This document shows, piece after piece, positions 45,576 through 54,911 of a DNA stretch of 64,000 nt; position 1 is the first letter of the stretch; every line of letters starts with the position of its first letter. Below the pieces are notes generated by a model, which worked only from the letters and a program-made list of their open reading frames with translations, had not been told where the DNA came from and ran no database searches. Made by a program: the position numbers and the translations under genes. The stretch spans positions 124,001-188,000 of the forward strand of contig JAHOYZ010000007.1 of the NCBI GenBank assembly GCA_019038695.1. Direction: 5' to 3'. The DNA comes from Candidatus Zixiibacteriota bacterium. GTDB taxonomy: Bacteria > Zixibacteria > MSB-5A5 > GN15 > FEB-12.

Positions 45576-45721
45576 ACTAATCTTCCTCGTGCAGGAGTCA
45601 GTTACAGAACGTTCGCTATCGTAATCATAATAGACGAACCGACCAGCTAACTTGTCCACTTAAATCGACTTAGTTCCGACAGCCTGATACAACGTGAGCA
45701 TCAACTCCCGGAACAAGCGAC

Positions 45722-45750
45722 AATGTAGACCGGTGCTGATTTCAAGTCAA
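45722..45750 (-). promoter_or_regulatory. Sigma-70-like promoter of the 12-gene operon
   Basis: On the minus strand TTGACT (45745-45750) and TACATT (45722-45727) are separated by exactly 17 bases. The site precedes the first cassette gene and leaves a leader of about 140 bases to the TTG start. Confidence 0.55.
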
Positions 45751-45767
45751 GAGAAAAAAGGATGGGA

Positions 45768-45800
45768 GGGCGGAGGAACGGCTATGAAGGGCTCCGCCCT
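45768..45800. repeat. REP-like palindrome, GGCGGA type
   Basis: GGGCGGAG (45768-45775) pairs with CTCCGCCC (45792-45799) in the gap between the operon promoter and the ankyrin gene. It has the same outline as the pair at 60.1 kb. Confidence 0.5.
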
Positions 45801-45863
45801 TCTGTTATTCCCCCACCACTGTAGGCAGCGCCTGCTGACCAACGAATATCAGTCCCTCAATTT

Positions 45864-45893
45864 CATGGGCCGGGGATATTTCCCCGGCCCATG
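45864..45893 (-). terminator. Perfect 13-bp hairpin after the ankyrin/MBL gene
   Basis: CATGGGCCGGGGA (45864-45876) and TCCCCGGCCCATG (45881-45893) pair perfectly around four bases, 7 bases after the stop codon. There is no real T-tract on either side, so it may be a processing or pause hairpin instead of a classical terminator. Confidence 0.5.
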
Positions 45894-45900
45894 CAATGTT

Positions 45901-47838
45901 TTAGAATACGATCTTGCCGTTTCGATAGAAGAAGCGGTCACCCTTATTGAAGGCGCACATATACTCACAGTCAGTGTGCCCATCGGCCACAGCTCTATCT
46001 GCAAATTCCTGATACCGATATTCGTTGTCCAGAGCGTGCTCTGGGAAGAAAACCTTTGGCTTCAGTTTATCCAGAGCATAGTAAACGCCCAGTTTGACTG
46101 CCTCAAGGTCACCAAAACCACAACCGGAAATCGGCATAAAGGCAATATCAATATCGAGGTTCATGTCGGCCAGATAGTCAATTTCCGCTGTGTACGGACC
46201 GGAAAAATCACGTAGTCGGTTGGCATGATCGGCCGCCTGAAAGATTGTCAGACCGTCCACTTTGATGAGGAATCCAACGCCGCTATCGTTGGAGGTGATC
46301 GTTGATACTTCCATGTTACCCACAGTTTCAGTCTGTCTCGGCCCGATAAACCGATAGCCACTGACACCGTCATTCTCAAAACCCATTATATAGGTGATGT
46401 TGGGGATTGTCTCACGCCATTTGAAGATATTCGTATCAAAATGGTCGCCGTGTTCATGACTGACGAAAACGGTGACATTGAGGTTCTTGACTTCCTCCGC
46501 AGAAATGTGACCATTGGAGATGAGGGCTTCAGTAGGCGGCTGGTTCCGCTCCCAGTAGTCAAAGACTAACAGGTTATTCTGCGTCTTGATCGCCCAACCT
46601 GAATGACCAATGTACCAGACGATTCCCTCGCCGTCGCTTAACGATTTTTCCAACAATGGGCAACGTCCAAAGTTCTTCTCCATATCAGGTGCGGTTACGC
46701 CTTTGGCCAACAGAAGGTCAGCTACAGTACGATGACCATATTTGCCGGCATAGTGCAATGGAGTGAGACCTTTGTTGTCTTTGACGGTCAGGTCAGCTCC
46801 TGAGGACACTAGCAGTTCAACGATATTTAAGTATCCCTTGGTGCAGGCATAATGCAGTGGTGTGCCACCTGTTTTCAGATTGGGAAGACTTGCGTTTGCC
46901 CCATTGGTCAGCAGCACCTGACACATCTCTACCGAGCCTTCTTTGACAGAGTTGTGCAGAGCCGTCATTCCGTTGGTGTTTATTATGTCCGGATTAGCAC
47001 CCTTCTCAAGTAGTGTGCGGGCGACATCGACATGACTTCTCCACGATGAGAAGATCAGTGGCGTGGCTCCAAAATCGTTGGTCAGGTCAGGATCAGCACC
47101 GGCGTCAAGAAGATAGTCGACTGTCACGACACTACCGCTAATGGCAGCTTCATGAAGAATCGTTCCTCCAGAACTATCGCTAACGAGAAGATCTGCTCCG
47201 TTGTCCACGAGCAGGCGGAGCATATCAGTATGACCACGCGCGGCAACACCAAAAGCAATCGTTTGTCCCTGATTATTGCGGATGGTGGCATCTGCTCCTT
47301 TGGCTAGCAAGAGACGGACAGCGTCGGTACGCCCTCGACCTGCCGCGAAAGTCAACGGTGTAGCCCCCTCGCCATTTATAACATGAATATCGGCACCTTC
47401 CTCGATTAGTAGCTCGATCATTTCCGTGCTACCACCTATGGCCGCAAAGGTAATTGCGGTATTTCCGAAATTATCTTGATACCCGACATCGGCGCCTTTG
47501 CTAATCAGCAAACGAGCCATATCCAAATAACCCCGCATAGCAGCCGTAATGAGAGCGGGACTGCCCTCGTTGTCGCCGGCATCAACCTCGGCTCCAGCAG
47601 TAAGAAGCATCTTGGCAATCGCAGTGTTGTTTTCAAGAACAGCTACATGCAAAGGTGTGTTATTGTTACTGTCCCTGCTCTCAAGCTGATCCGGAGCTTC
47701 CAAGATAAGACTCTGGACCATAGTTGTGTCGTTGTTCTGAATGGCTTCGTGCAGCGGGTCGGCGCCAGAGATAAGGGGGAGTGAAAGCAACACACCCGTT
47801 ATGAGTAGAATTACCATTGGTCTCATCGCTTTGTTCAT
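45901..47838 (-). CDS. Exported ankyrin-repeat protein fused to a metallo-beta-lactamase-fold domain
   Basis: A 645-residue protein with a signal peptide (about 1-26), eleven consecutive ankyrin repeats (about 28-393; repeat type TPLHxAxxxGxxxxVxLLLxxGAD) and a C-terminal metallo-beta-lactamase-fold domain (about 405-645). That domain has the metal motif VSHEHGDHFD (His-x-His-x-Asp-His), IVWYIGHSGWAIKT at its start, DGLTIFQAADHANR and FMPISGCGF, resembling the UlaG/YtnP-like group that cleaves phosphoesters or lactones. I read it as a secreted hydrolase with a protein-binding arm. Periplasmic ankyrin-hydrolase fusions of this type are unfamiliar to me. Convergent with no gene; alone on its transcript. 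Confidence 0.85.
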   Translation of the reverse strand: MNKAMRPMVILLITGVLLSLPLISGADPLHEAIQNNDTTMVQSLILEAPDQLESRDSNNNTPLHVAVLENNTAIAKMLLTAGAEVDAGDNEGSPALITAAMRGYLDMARLLISKGADVGYQDNFGNTAITFAAIGGSTEMIELLIEEGADIHVINGEGATPLTFAAGRGRTDAVRLLLAKGADATIRNNQGQTIAFGVAARGHTDMLRLLVDNGADLLVSDSSGGTILHEAAISGSVVTVDYLLDAGADPDLTNDFGATPLIFSSWRSHVDVARTLLEKGANPDIINTNGMTALHNSVKEGSVEMCQVLLTNGANASLPNLKTGGTPLHYACTKGYLNIVELLVSSGADLTVKDNKGLTPLHYAGKYGHRTVADLLLAKGVTAPDMEKNFGRCPLLEKSLSDGEGIVWYIGHSGWAIKTQNNLLVFDYWERNQPPTEALISNGHISAEEVKNLNVTVFVSHEHGDHFDTNIFKWRETIPNITYIMGFENDGVSGYRFIGPRQTETVGNMEVSTITSNDSGVGFLIKVDGLTIFQAADHANRLRDFSGPYTAEIDYLADMNLDIDIAFMPISGCGFGDLEAVKLGVYYALDKLKPKVFFPEHALDNEYRYQEFADRAVADGHTDCEYMCAFNKGDRFFYRNGKIVF

Positions 47839-47966
47839 GATTTGTCCTTTCTACATTGTTTCCTCAGATCTAACGCAAGCCTTCTCGTAATTAGGACGTA
47901 GATTTAGACAAATTGTTTGGTTATGACCTGGGATATTGACACAGGGCTAGTAGATCAGAGATCAGT

Positions 47967-48401
47967 CTATGTATCTTCGGATTTCCGTTTCGAGAAATAG
48001 TGAATATCCTCGCCATAGAGGTAGCCATGTTTCCGGAAGAGTGCCATTGAAGGAGTGTTGTATTCCTCGATCAGGCAGGCCATGATCTCCACCCCAAGCC
48101 CCTCCAGAAAATCTTCGCATTCAGTGATGATCTTTGACGCCAGACCCCGATGCCGATGATCGGGATCAACCGCAACCCGATTAATCCATCCCTTGCGGCC
48201 ATCAAAGGTTGCCAATCCGAGCGCTATCAATCTATCATCCTCGAATAACCCGATAAACGTCGTGTCCTTCCGCGCCATTTCGATCTCAATCCGTTCGCGG
48301 GAATCACGCCCAAACGGACGGAACGGCAACCCGGCATCCCCCCAGACACGGATGAGGTCATCATAATCATCAATCGTAAGCTCACGAATGAGATGAACCA
48401 T
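47967..48401 (-). CDS. GNAT-family N-acetyltransferase
   Basis: A 144-residue acetyl-CoA-dependent acyltransferase from ATG 48401 (GAGGAAA upstream). The GNAT core shows a beta strand RLIALGLATFDGRKGWINRV, the CoA pyrophosphate loop VDPDHRHRGLASKIITEC (Arg/Gln-x-x-Gly-x-Gly/Ala type) and the closing TPSMALFRKHGYLYG. The substrate cannot be told. Its start lies 20 bases inside the 3' end of the DUF116 gene, so the two are coupled. Confidence 0.85.
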   Translation of the reverse strand: MVHLIRELTIDDYDDLIRVWGDAGLPFRPFGRDSRERIEIEMARKDTTFIGLFEDDRLIALGLATFDGRKGWINRVAVDPDHRHRGLASKIITECEDFLEGLGVEIMACLIEEYNTPSMALFRKHGYLYGEDIHYFSKRKSEDT

Positions 48402-49062
48402 ACTTTTCCTCAAGTATTGCTCGTAACCGGCTCGTAGGGAAACGGGATGCAAAGGACTCGTCGTTCCAATGATCACAACCGGTAAAACTCAGGAGCACTC
48501 CACGGGTCGGCACCCCGGCATCATCAGCCGCCCTCATTCCCGAGGCCAGCATGAGTAAACAAGCGATACCGATAACCCCAACGTCACCCATCGTCTCCGA
48601 GTAATGCTCAATCTGTTCGGCTAATTTACGTTTCGAGAATACAACTTTCGCTCCGAACGATTCGCAGAGCTTCATAATGTGATTCACCTGACAACTCTCG
48701 GAGCACAAGCGACATTCGTCGCCGTAAGGTAGGTCTTCTTTTTCACAATCCGGGTCATGCCCCGACAGACAATCCGGCAAAACGATCAATGTTTCCTTAG
48801 TGCGGTTGAATGCTTCCCGGTTCAGTTCGTCATAAATCTTGAACGCCACTGCCTCCAGCAGATATTTCTCTTTGGGTGTGCAGCGCAGGTTTTTCTCGCC
48901 GGAAGAATGATCATCTCGGGCAGCCCGCTCAATGAACTCGTCGACATTTGCAAATTCGTCGATGAACTCACTGAATCCCTTCTTAACAAATGACTCTGTG
49001 AAATTCTTGAGTTTTTTGTCAAAATCGGGACCGAGATGATAAGTGGGGTATTGCCGTTTCAT
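48382..49062 (-). CDS. DUF116-family protein
   Basis: A 226-residue cytoplasmic protein matching the DUF116 pattern: IVLPDCLSGHDPDCEKED, then the cysteines YGDECRLCSESCQVNHIMKL, CESFGAKVVFSKRKL and a later GVIGIACLLMLASGMRAADD, with GVLLSFTGCDHW near the end. The cysteine cluster suggests a metal or Fe-S site; function of DUF116 is not established as far as I know. The N-terminal 100 residues (KNFTESFVKKGFSEFIDEF) are helical. Overlaps the downstream acetyltransferase gene by 20 bases. Confidence 0.75.
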   Translation of the reverse strand: MKRQYPTYHLGPDFDKKLKNFTESFVKKGFSEFIDEFANVDEFIERAARDDHSSGEKNLRCTPKEKYLLEAVAFKIYDELNREAFNRTKETLIVLPDCLSGHDPDCEKEDLPYGDECRLCSESCQVNHIMKLCESFGAKVVFSKRKLAEQIEHYSETMGDVGVIGIACLLMLASGMRAADDAGVPTRGVLLSFTGCDHWNDESFASRFPTSRLRAILEEKYGSSHS

Positions 49063-49108
49063 TTTGGCAATATATGTTAACTTTGTCGCTCTATGAAGAA
49101 AAAAGCTA

Positions 49109-49651
49109 CTACGGAGATGGCCGACGAACCGACTGCATGCGTGACAATCCTTCCCGAGCCGGAGTTGATTCCGGGAATAGATTCAACGCCGTACGGTAAT
49201 GCAGTTCTGCTTTGGTAAACTGCCCCTGAAGTTCCAGACACTCTGCGAGGGAACGATAGATGTTACTGCGAGTGCGGGGTTCATCGGGGACCAGATCAAG
49301 AGCGAAATACAATTGCTCAATGGCTACGGCATAATTTTCCTGTCGAATCATCAAGCGGGCCAGGTAGTAATACCCGGACCAATCATCCGGCTCAACTGCA
49401 ATCGCCTGCTCGAACAATCCTTGAGCCTCAGTATAACGCCCCTCGCGGAAAAGAATGAGTCCCTCGTGCAACTGTTCATCGGTCGTTGATGGAACCCGGT
49501 CAGGATCGTACTGCGTTCGGTCTTGCTGATTGACCTGAGCTTTCGGCTGAGCTTTCACTACGGTGAAGTTACGGCTACAACCGCCGGCTATCAGCATGGT
49601 AGTCAGTATAATCGCAATTGCCGTGAGCCATGAATGTTGAAATCGGTGCAT
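49109..49651 (-). CDS. TPR lipoprotein
   Basis: A 180-residue exported lipoprotein: hydrophobic signal (AIAIILTTMLIAGG) and lipobox IAGGC with Cys25. A disordered Gln/Asp-rich segment is followed by three tetratricopeptide repeats at about residues 58-165 (EGLILFREGRYTEAQGLFEQ, YYLARLMIRQENYAVAIEQL, ECLELQGQFTKAELHYRTAL). Similar small TPR lipoproteins act as scaffolds, for example PilF in pilus assembly; such a link to the pseudopilins at 18 kb is speculative. It lies 46 bases upstream of the DUF116 gene on the same strand. Confidence 0.8.
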   Translation of the reverse strand: MHRFQHSWLTAIAIILTTMLIAGGCSRNFTVVKAQPKAQVNQQDRTQYDPDRVPSTTDEQLHEGLILFREGRYTEAQGLFEQAIAVEPDDWSGYYYLARLMIRQENYAVAIEQLYFALDLVPDEPRTRSNIYRSLAECLELQGQFTKAELHYRTALNLFPESTPAREGLSRMQSVRRPSP

Positions 49652-49893
49652 AATACTCTATTATCGGAAACGGCGACCAACCCGTGAACATCACCCTCTG
49701 TGCAAAAGTTGCACACAAAACATGTGATATTGTTAAGACGTTGTTGAGTAGGTCGAAACTGTCTTCAGTTTCGACAAGAATGTCAGGACTACGCATACAT
49801 ACAACCGTGGAAAGTTCTTGTTTCCATCGAACTTATACGGGGGCTATTCTTTGGCAGATAAGACGGACGCGATCAACTACGGGAGCTTCGGTC

Positions 49894-50835
49894 ATGACAC
49901 ACAAGTCAGTATTACTTTTGTTAGTCATTCTCTGTGTTGCCGGAAGAAGTACGTTCTGTCAATCTCTGCCAAATCCTCTTCTCGAGACCGATCACCCCAC
50001 GGCTGTCTCAATCGACCACATCAAGGCACTCGGAATTGTTACTAACGGTGGGCGGAGTTGCGACAGTACCACACCTATTGATGTCTTTGCCGACCCGGAC
50101 TCAACCACGAAGATAGGTACAATCGCCAATCATAGTTTTGTCAGATACGACCGGCGTTCGGAGCTTGTTGGCAAACCCTACTCTGCATCTCGGCGCGAAT
50201 ATGCCCTTCTTGGCGGTGAGAAATTCAGGATATATCATAATGGCATCACCGGTTGGATCGGTATCAACAATCTGATGACCTTCTCGTCTGCCTGGAGGGA
50301 AAGGCAGACAAACAGGTTTTTCGCAGTGGGGGGGAGAACCGCAGCCTGTTTGTATTCGAGCGGCCAACATGAGACCACCGTGTGTGTGGCTCTGACCATC
50401 TGGAAACATGGCAGCTATGACAACCTCTGGTGGCTAGAAGCAGTCGAATACGCCCCGGGCCCCCTATCGCTGTACGCCTGTCCCGTGATTGACGCCTTGG
50501 TCGAATTTGACAAAGACAAAATAGCTTTGCAGGTAAGCGTCAGAGGTGAGGACATGGAAGACGGTTGGGGATCGTTTGCGTTCTATCTGTATCAGGACAG
50601 CCTGCTCGTCAAGTCATTAGTGAAGGATTATAACTATAGGCGCGACCGCGACTACACCAAGCTGGATTGCGAGTTGGTCCTTGATGAGGCGGGTGAACCG
50701 GTGGTGCTGATGATTCAGCAGCACTTTATTGTCGTTATCATCGATTCGAATGTTTCCGATACCGACTACCATTCAACCCTCACCGCCACCGATACTACGG
50801 TAGTGAAACTGCTGGAGCAAACGGAGGAGCAGTAA
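49894..50835 (+). CDS. Exported protein with SH3-like segment, unknown function
   Basis: A 313-residue secreted protein; I choose ATG 49894 (GGGAG upstream), giving signal peptide THKSVLLLLVILCVAGRSTF. The frame is open back to 49684, but that part does not look coding. After the signal, PIDVFADPDSTTKIGTIANH and FRIYHNGITGWIGINNLM form an SH3-type barrel seen in periplasmic proteins. The rest is beta-rich with a late hydrophobic strand (EPVVLMIQQHFIVVIIDSN). No family beyond SH3-like is recognised. Confidence 0.65.
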   Translation: MTHKSVLLLLVILCVAGRSTFCQSLPNPLLETDHPTAVSIDHIKALGIVTNGGRSCDSTTPIDVFADPDSTTKIGTIANHSFVRYDRRSELVGKPYSASRREYALLGGEKFRIYHNGITGWIGINNLMTFSSAWRERQTNRFFAVGGRTAACLYSSGQHETTVCVALTIWKHGSYDNLWWLEAVEYAPGPLSLYACPVIDALVEFDKDKIALQVSVRGEDMEDGWGSFAFYLYQDSLLVKSLVKDYNYRRDRDYTKLDCELVLDEAGEPVVLMIQQHFIVVIIDSNVSDTDYHSTLTATDTTVVKLLEQTEEQ

Positions 50836-50949
50836 GGGAATCCTAGGCGATAGTTTTGCTGGAAAATGATTGAATTGGACGGGCAAAATTTGGTATCTTA
50901 GATAAAAGAGACAGCTTGCACAACGAGTCACTATATAAAGGAGCGCACG

Positions 50950-51228
50950 ATGACTAATGGTACGAGTCCGACCTTCTACAAAAATCCCGGGTTGGCTGCT
51001 ATTCTGTCGTTTTTCTACATGGGATTGGGACAGATATACAACGGTCAGATCGGCAAGGGTGTGGCATTCATCGTCATGTACACAATCTCAGCATTCCTGA
51101 TCATCATCCTCATAGGGCTGATCACGACCCCGATCATGTGGATATACGGGATGTATGATGCTTACCGTTCGGCAGAGAAAATCAACCAGGATATCTCCCG
51201 CCGCCACGCACCCGGCGGACCGATGTAG
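50950..51228 (+). CDS. TM2-domain small membrane protein
   Basis: A 92-residue protein with two hydrophobic helices and the TM2 signature KNPGLAAILSFFYMGLGQIY with NGQIGKGVAFIVMY, ending WIYGMYDAYRSAEKIN. AAAGGAGCG before the ATG fixes the start. TM2 proteins are common in bacteria with no settled role. Transcribed alone. Confidence 0.85.
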   Translation: MTNGTSPTFYKNPGLAAILSFFYMGLGQIYNGQIGKGVAFIVMYTISAFLIIILIGLITTPIMWIYGMYDAYRSAEKINQDISRRHAPGGPM

Positions 51229-51272
51229 GGAGAAGGAATTAAGCGGAGTCCCCAGCCAGCCGACGATAAAGA

Positions 51273-52604
51273 TTATTTTGTAATGACATTAACCAACTCG
51301 TCCCAATTACCGGTATAGCATGGGCTGCGATTACCGCATTTTCCCTTCCACGGTTGCGTTGAACCCTGGGTAGCGTACCTTAGCGTTCCCGAACCCATTT
51401 TTTTATTCACCGAGTCAATGGTCTCCATCAGCTTTCTATTGCGCTTAATATTATTATCATCGAATAGAGTTGCCTGTGCCTGATCGGCCGGTATAAGATT
51501 ATCGAGCATCACTCCGGCTTTCTTATATCGGAAACCTTTCCTGAAAATACTTTCCGTTCCCCGCGTAGCATGGTGAAGCAATTGGGCAGTGTCATTGATC
51601 GCCCCTGGCAAACGAATCACTATCGAGTTATTATACTGTTTATCATTTTTACTGTAAGGATTGGTTGTTAAAAAGACGGTTAACAACCGCGCCGCCAGAT
51701 TTTGTTTTCTAAGCTTGGCTGCTGCGTTGGTAATAAAAGCCGCTACGGATTCTTTCAAATCATCAAGGGATTCAACTCTACGTCCAAAAGAACGCGACGA
51801 TATAATCCCTTTACGTGGTGACGAACAGGTTTCAAGTAACAAGCATGATATCCCTCTTAGTTCATAGACCAGACGTAAACCAACTACCCCCATCCGCTTG
51901 CTAATTACTTTATCATCAATATCCCGCAACTGTCTGGCATTGTTGATATTCATACCAACCAACCACTTTGTTGATTGCCGGCCTATCCCCCAGACATCTC
52001 CAACATGAACTTTTTCCAACGCTTGATCCATGTATGGTGAATCAATCAGGTTAAGCACACCGTTCACTTTGGTTGATTTCTTGGCCAGTCGATTAGCTAT
52101 TTTGGCCAGCGTTTTTGTACGGGCAATACCGATTGATACCGGGATACCGGTCCATTGTTTTACTGTAGCACGAAGTGTATGAGCATATTCGACCAGGTCG
52201 TTATACCCGTGAAAACGGTCGCTGCCGCACAAGTCGAGAAACGCTTCGTCAATTGAGTAAATCTCCATTTTCGGCGTAAATTGCGCCAATGTGGCCATTA
52301 CCCGTCCGGACATGTTGCCATACAGTGCATAATTGGAAGAAAATACATGGACGTTATGCTTCTCTATAACATTACGATACTTGAAAAACGGTTGTCCCAT
52401 ACCGATCTCCAGCGCCTTGGCTTCATTAGAGCGCGCCACAATACAACCATCATTGTTGGATAGAACCACAATAGGCTTGTTTTGCAGTTTTGGATTAAAT
52501 ACCCGTTCACAAGAAGCATAAAAATTGTTGCAATCCACCAGGGCAATACAATCGTTGAGAACTCTTGACGAACAAGTTATTTCCTGAGGTGCTACCTTCT
52601 CCAT
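51273..52604 (-). CDS. umuC: Y-family translesion DNA polymerase, UmuC type
   Basis: Catalytic subunit of an SOS-type error-prone polymerase. The 443-residue product has the palm-domain acidic residues in [17 protein letters not shown] and the second in [12 protein letters not shown], with [16 protein letters not shown] and [19 protein letters not shown] typical of UmuC. Helix-hairpin-helix sequence [14 protein letters not shown] and the little-finger domain follow. The ATG at 52604 is chosen; a GTG two codons upstream is possible. umuD ends 36 bases upstream. Confidence 0.93.
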   Translation of the reverse strand: MEKVAPQEITCSSRVLNDCIALVDCNNFYASCERVFNPKLQNKPIVVLSNNDGCIVARSNEAKALEIGMGQPFFKYRNVIEKHNVHVFSSNYALYGNMSGRVMATLAQFTPKMEIYSIDEAFLDLCGSDRFHGYNDLVEYAHTLRATVKQWTGIPVSIGIARTKTLAKIANRLAKKSTKVNGVLNLIDSPYMDQALEKVHVGDVWGIGRQSTKWLVGMNINNARQLRDIDDKVISKRMGVVGLRLVYELRGISCLLLETCSSPRKGIISSRSFGRRVESLDDLKESVAAFITNAAAKLRKQNLAARLLTVFLTTNPYSKNDKQYNNSIVIRLPGAINDTAQLLHHATRGTESIFRKGFRYKKAGVMLDNLIPADQAQATLFDDNNIKRNRKLMETIDSVNKKMGSGTLRYATQGSTQPWKGKCGNRSPCYTGNWDELVNVITK

Positions 52605-52640
52605 AATCACTTACCTGCATACCCTTGATACCTGCCATCA

Positions 52641-53078
52641 TCACAATGAATGAATAACAACCGTTACTACTCCCCAGACTTCGAAGTCCGTTTCATCTTC
52701 AATAGGAATCGGTTTGCAATTATCGTTTTCCGGCATCAATACCAGCTGGTTGTTTCGTTTGCACAATCGCTTAACCGTCAACTCTCCGTTGACCACTGCT
52801 ATGATCACCTTGTTGTCTGCCGGTTCCAAAGCGCGATCGACAATTAACATATCCCCCGAATGGATGCCGGCGCCAATCATTGAGTCCCCGGTTACTCGGA
52901 CAAAAAACGTCGCTGCCGGATGCTGAATGAGATGCTTATTCAGGTCAAGCGGCCCCTCGAGATAATCATCCGCCGGCGACGGAAACCCGGCAGCTACCCG
53001 TCCGGTAAACAAGGGTACATACTTAGACGACAACCTGTCTTCAAACGGTACTTTTGAAAGTACTGTTGCTTTGGCCAT
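52641..53078 (-). CDS. umuD: UmuD-type S24 self-processing protein
   Basis: Accessory subunit of the UmuC polymerase, activated by RecA-stimulated self-cleavage. The 145 residues keep the cleavage site Ala30-Gly31 in RVAAGFPSPADDY, the nucleophile Ser66 in RVTGDSMIGAGI and Lys103 in GELTVKRLCKR; the N-terminal arm is short as in UmuD rather than LexA. AGGATAAAG precedes the ATG. A perfect palindrome lies 18 bases upstream of the start and could be the SOS operator. Confidence 0.93.
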   Translation of the reverse strand: MAKATVLSKVPFEDRLSSKYVPLFTGRVAAGFPSPADDYLEGPLDLNKHLIQHPAATFFVRVTGDSMIGAGIHSGDMLIVDRALEPADNKVIIAVVNGELTVKRLCKRNNQLVLMPENDNCKPIPIEDETDFEVWGVVTVVIHSL

Positions 53079-53095
53079 TTGCTTTATCCTATGCT

Positions 53096-53107
53096 TTTCT
53101 ATAGAAA
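53096..53107. promoter_or_regulatory. Palindrome TTTCTATAGAAA, candidate SOS operator of umuDC
   Basis: A perfect 12-base palindrome immediately upstream of umuD. A related TTTCTGAGAAA stands at 53240-53250 in the same divergent gap. The LexA box of this lineage is unknown to me, so assignment is inference. Confidence 0.35.
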
Positions 53108-53357
53108 GAAATCGTTTCCCGATTTAAATCAATCACATTTGTATTAAAAGTTGGCGACGGGCACAGCCTGTTCTTTGTAGAGTAGATTCGGTCATAAGAG
53201 CAAACGAGAATCAAAGGTTATTAGCGAAATTCTCCCCGGTTTCTGAGAAATTCGATTCTCACATTACCCAACTTTCCACTTGAACCCGTATATCAGAATG
53301 GCGTATATTCCGTGAAAATCAGTAGTATCTGAAAGCGGTTTCACAATCTTGAGAATT

Positions 53358-54848
53358 ATGAACAGACCTTATTGCATTCCAACCTTCGCACTATTGCTTA
53401 TGGTAGTGCTCACCATCGGCTGCGCTGACAACAGTGCGGTCAGCCTGCGATACTCAGTTGAAAAGAAACTTCACCGGGCCGAAAGAGCGCTCGAAAAATC
53501 CAACATCAAACCGGAGCTTGTCACCCCCGAAGCCAGCGCTGAAATCCGGCAACTTTATGCCGAAGCGGCTGATCTTGGCGTAATTGCCCTGGATTCGATT
53601 GATCAGAAACGATTCCCTGTCGAGTACCGTGAGCTACAACACCTGGCCTTCCAGGCCACCGGCCAGCTGGCTCGGATGTACTATTATGACCGGCAGTTTA
53701 CCAAGGCAATCACGGCTCTGGAGCGCCTTCTGAGCATCACCGATCTTCAACCACTATACATTCTTGCCACTCAGATCAATCTTGGTCGTTCGCTGCAGGC
53801 TTCGAGACAATGGGATTCGGCGCTGGCGGTCTATGATATGGCACTTGAGGGACACTACCCTCCCATCGATGAAACCGGTGATGTTCTTTTGACCCTGCTA
53901 AACCTTCCGACTCATATCCATCGCATCGAACATCTCGCCGGTGACTCGGTCGCAGCAGCCGAACGACTCGCATGGGCGCTTGAGTACTATGGCAACCTGG
54001 TAGAAACTTTCCCGGAAGCCAATCTGAAGGCAGCCGCGCATGGCAATCTGGCTCGTCTCTATGACCAAACCGGTCAGTGGCAGAAGGAAATCGATCAGCT
54101 GTACCTTCTGCTCGACTCTACCTCTTCCGCATATGCTACCATACGGATCAAGATTGCGGACCTGTACGGCATCAGGCTCAGGCAATTCTCGCAAGCTACT
54201 GAACTGTACAATGAACTTGCAACCGAACTGGAGGGAACTGATTCCGTCCTCTATGCCATAGTACAGCATAAGATAGCGGCGGTGAAGATGGAGCAGGGCA
54301 GATATTCCGAGGCTCGTCAGATTGGCACTAAGTTGAAAAGGAACTATCGCTGGTATTTCGACACTAGTCCGTTGACTCAATACCTCATAGCCCGATCGTT
54401 CGAATTAGAGGACAACTGGAATCGGGCCGAAATCGAGTACAATTATCTTATCGAAAACTATCGCGGCTCAGATGAAGCTCTAGCCGCTTTCCTGTATGTG
54501 GCTGAATACCTTGAGAATGCGGGTCGAAAAGCTGAGGCGGAGCGCAAGTTTGAGGATGCCGAAAAATACTATCAGCAAGTTGCCGCCACCTCTTCGGGAA
54601 CAATTGTCGAGGCCAAGGCACTGGCCTATCAGGCTGATCTGTTTGCCAGACAGGAAGACTGGCCTAAGACCGCCAAGCTATTTTTGCATCTGTTCGAGCG
54701 TTTCCCCGAGACCGAGACCGGACGGCGGGCTTTGCTACGAGCGTCAGGTATTTACAAGCACAAACTGGGTGATGTTGTCACTGCCGATTCGCTCATAGAT
54801 ATCTTCCGAGCGTCCATCGCCGAGATCACCGGTACTCAGGAAAAGTAG
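53358..54848 (+). CDS. Large TPR lipoprotein
   Basis: A 496-residue exported lipoprotein, start ATG 53358 (an in-frame TTG lies three codons upstream). Signal FALLLMVVLTIGC gives lipobox Cys22. About ten tetratricopeptide-type helix pairs follow, for example QLARMYYYDRQFTKAITALE, LGRSLQASRQWDSALAVYDM, LARLYDQTGQWQKEIDQLYL and RSFELEDNWNRAEIEYNYLI. It is close in style to YfgC/BamD-like envelope TPR proteins. It lies divergent from umuDC and just before the small secreted protein gene. Confidence 0.8.
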   Translation: MNRPYCIPTFALLLMVVLTIGCADNSAVSLRYSVEKKLHRAERALEKSNIKPELVTPEASAEIRQLYAEAADLGVIALDSIDQKRFPVEYRELQHLAFQATGQLARMYYYDRQFTKAITALERLLSITDLQPLYILATQINLGRSLQASRQWDSALAVYDMALEGHYPPIDETGDVLLTLLNLPTHIHRIEHLAGDSVAAAERLAWALEYYGNLVETFPEANLKAAAHGNLARLYDQTGQWQKEIDQLYLLLDSTSSAYATIRIKIADLYGIRLRQFSQATELYNELATELEGTDSVLYAIVQHKIAAVKMEQGRYSEARQIGTKLKRNYRWYFDTSPLTQYLIARSFELEDNWNRAEIEYNYLIENYRGSDEALAAFLYVAEYLENAGRKAEAERKFEDAEKYYQQVAATSSGTIVEAKALAYQADLFARQEDWPKTAKLFLHLFERFPETETGRRALLRASGIYKHKLGDVVTADSLIDIFRASIAEITGTQEK

Positions 54849-54911
54849 AACCTTCACCGACACAAACTGTAGAAGCAATAGAGAAACTAAGAACAATCGC
54901 CAGGAGGAAAC

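Noticed and set aside
34262-45659. Cassette operon as an ABC transporter, hydrogenase or respiratory complex
   Set aside because: No Walker A/B, metal-cluster cysteine, quinone- or flavin-binding motif could be found in any of the twelve proteins.
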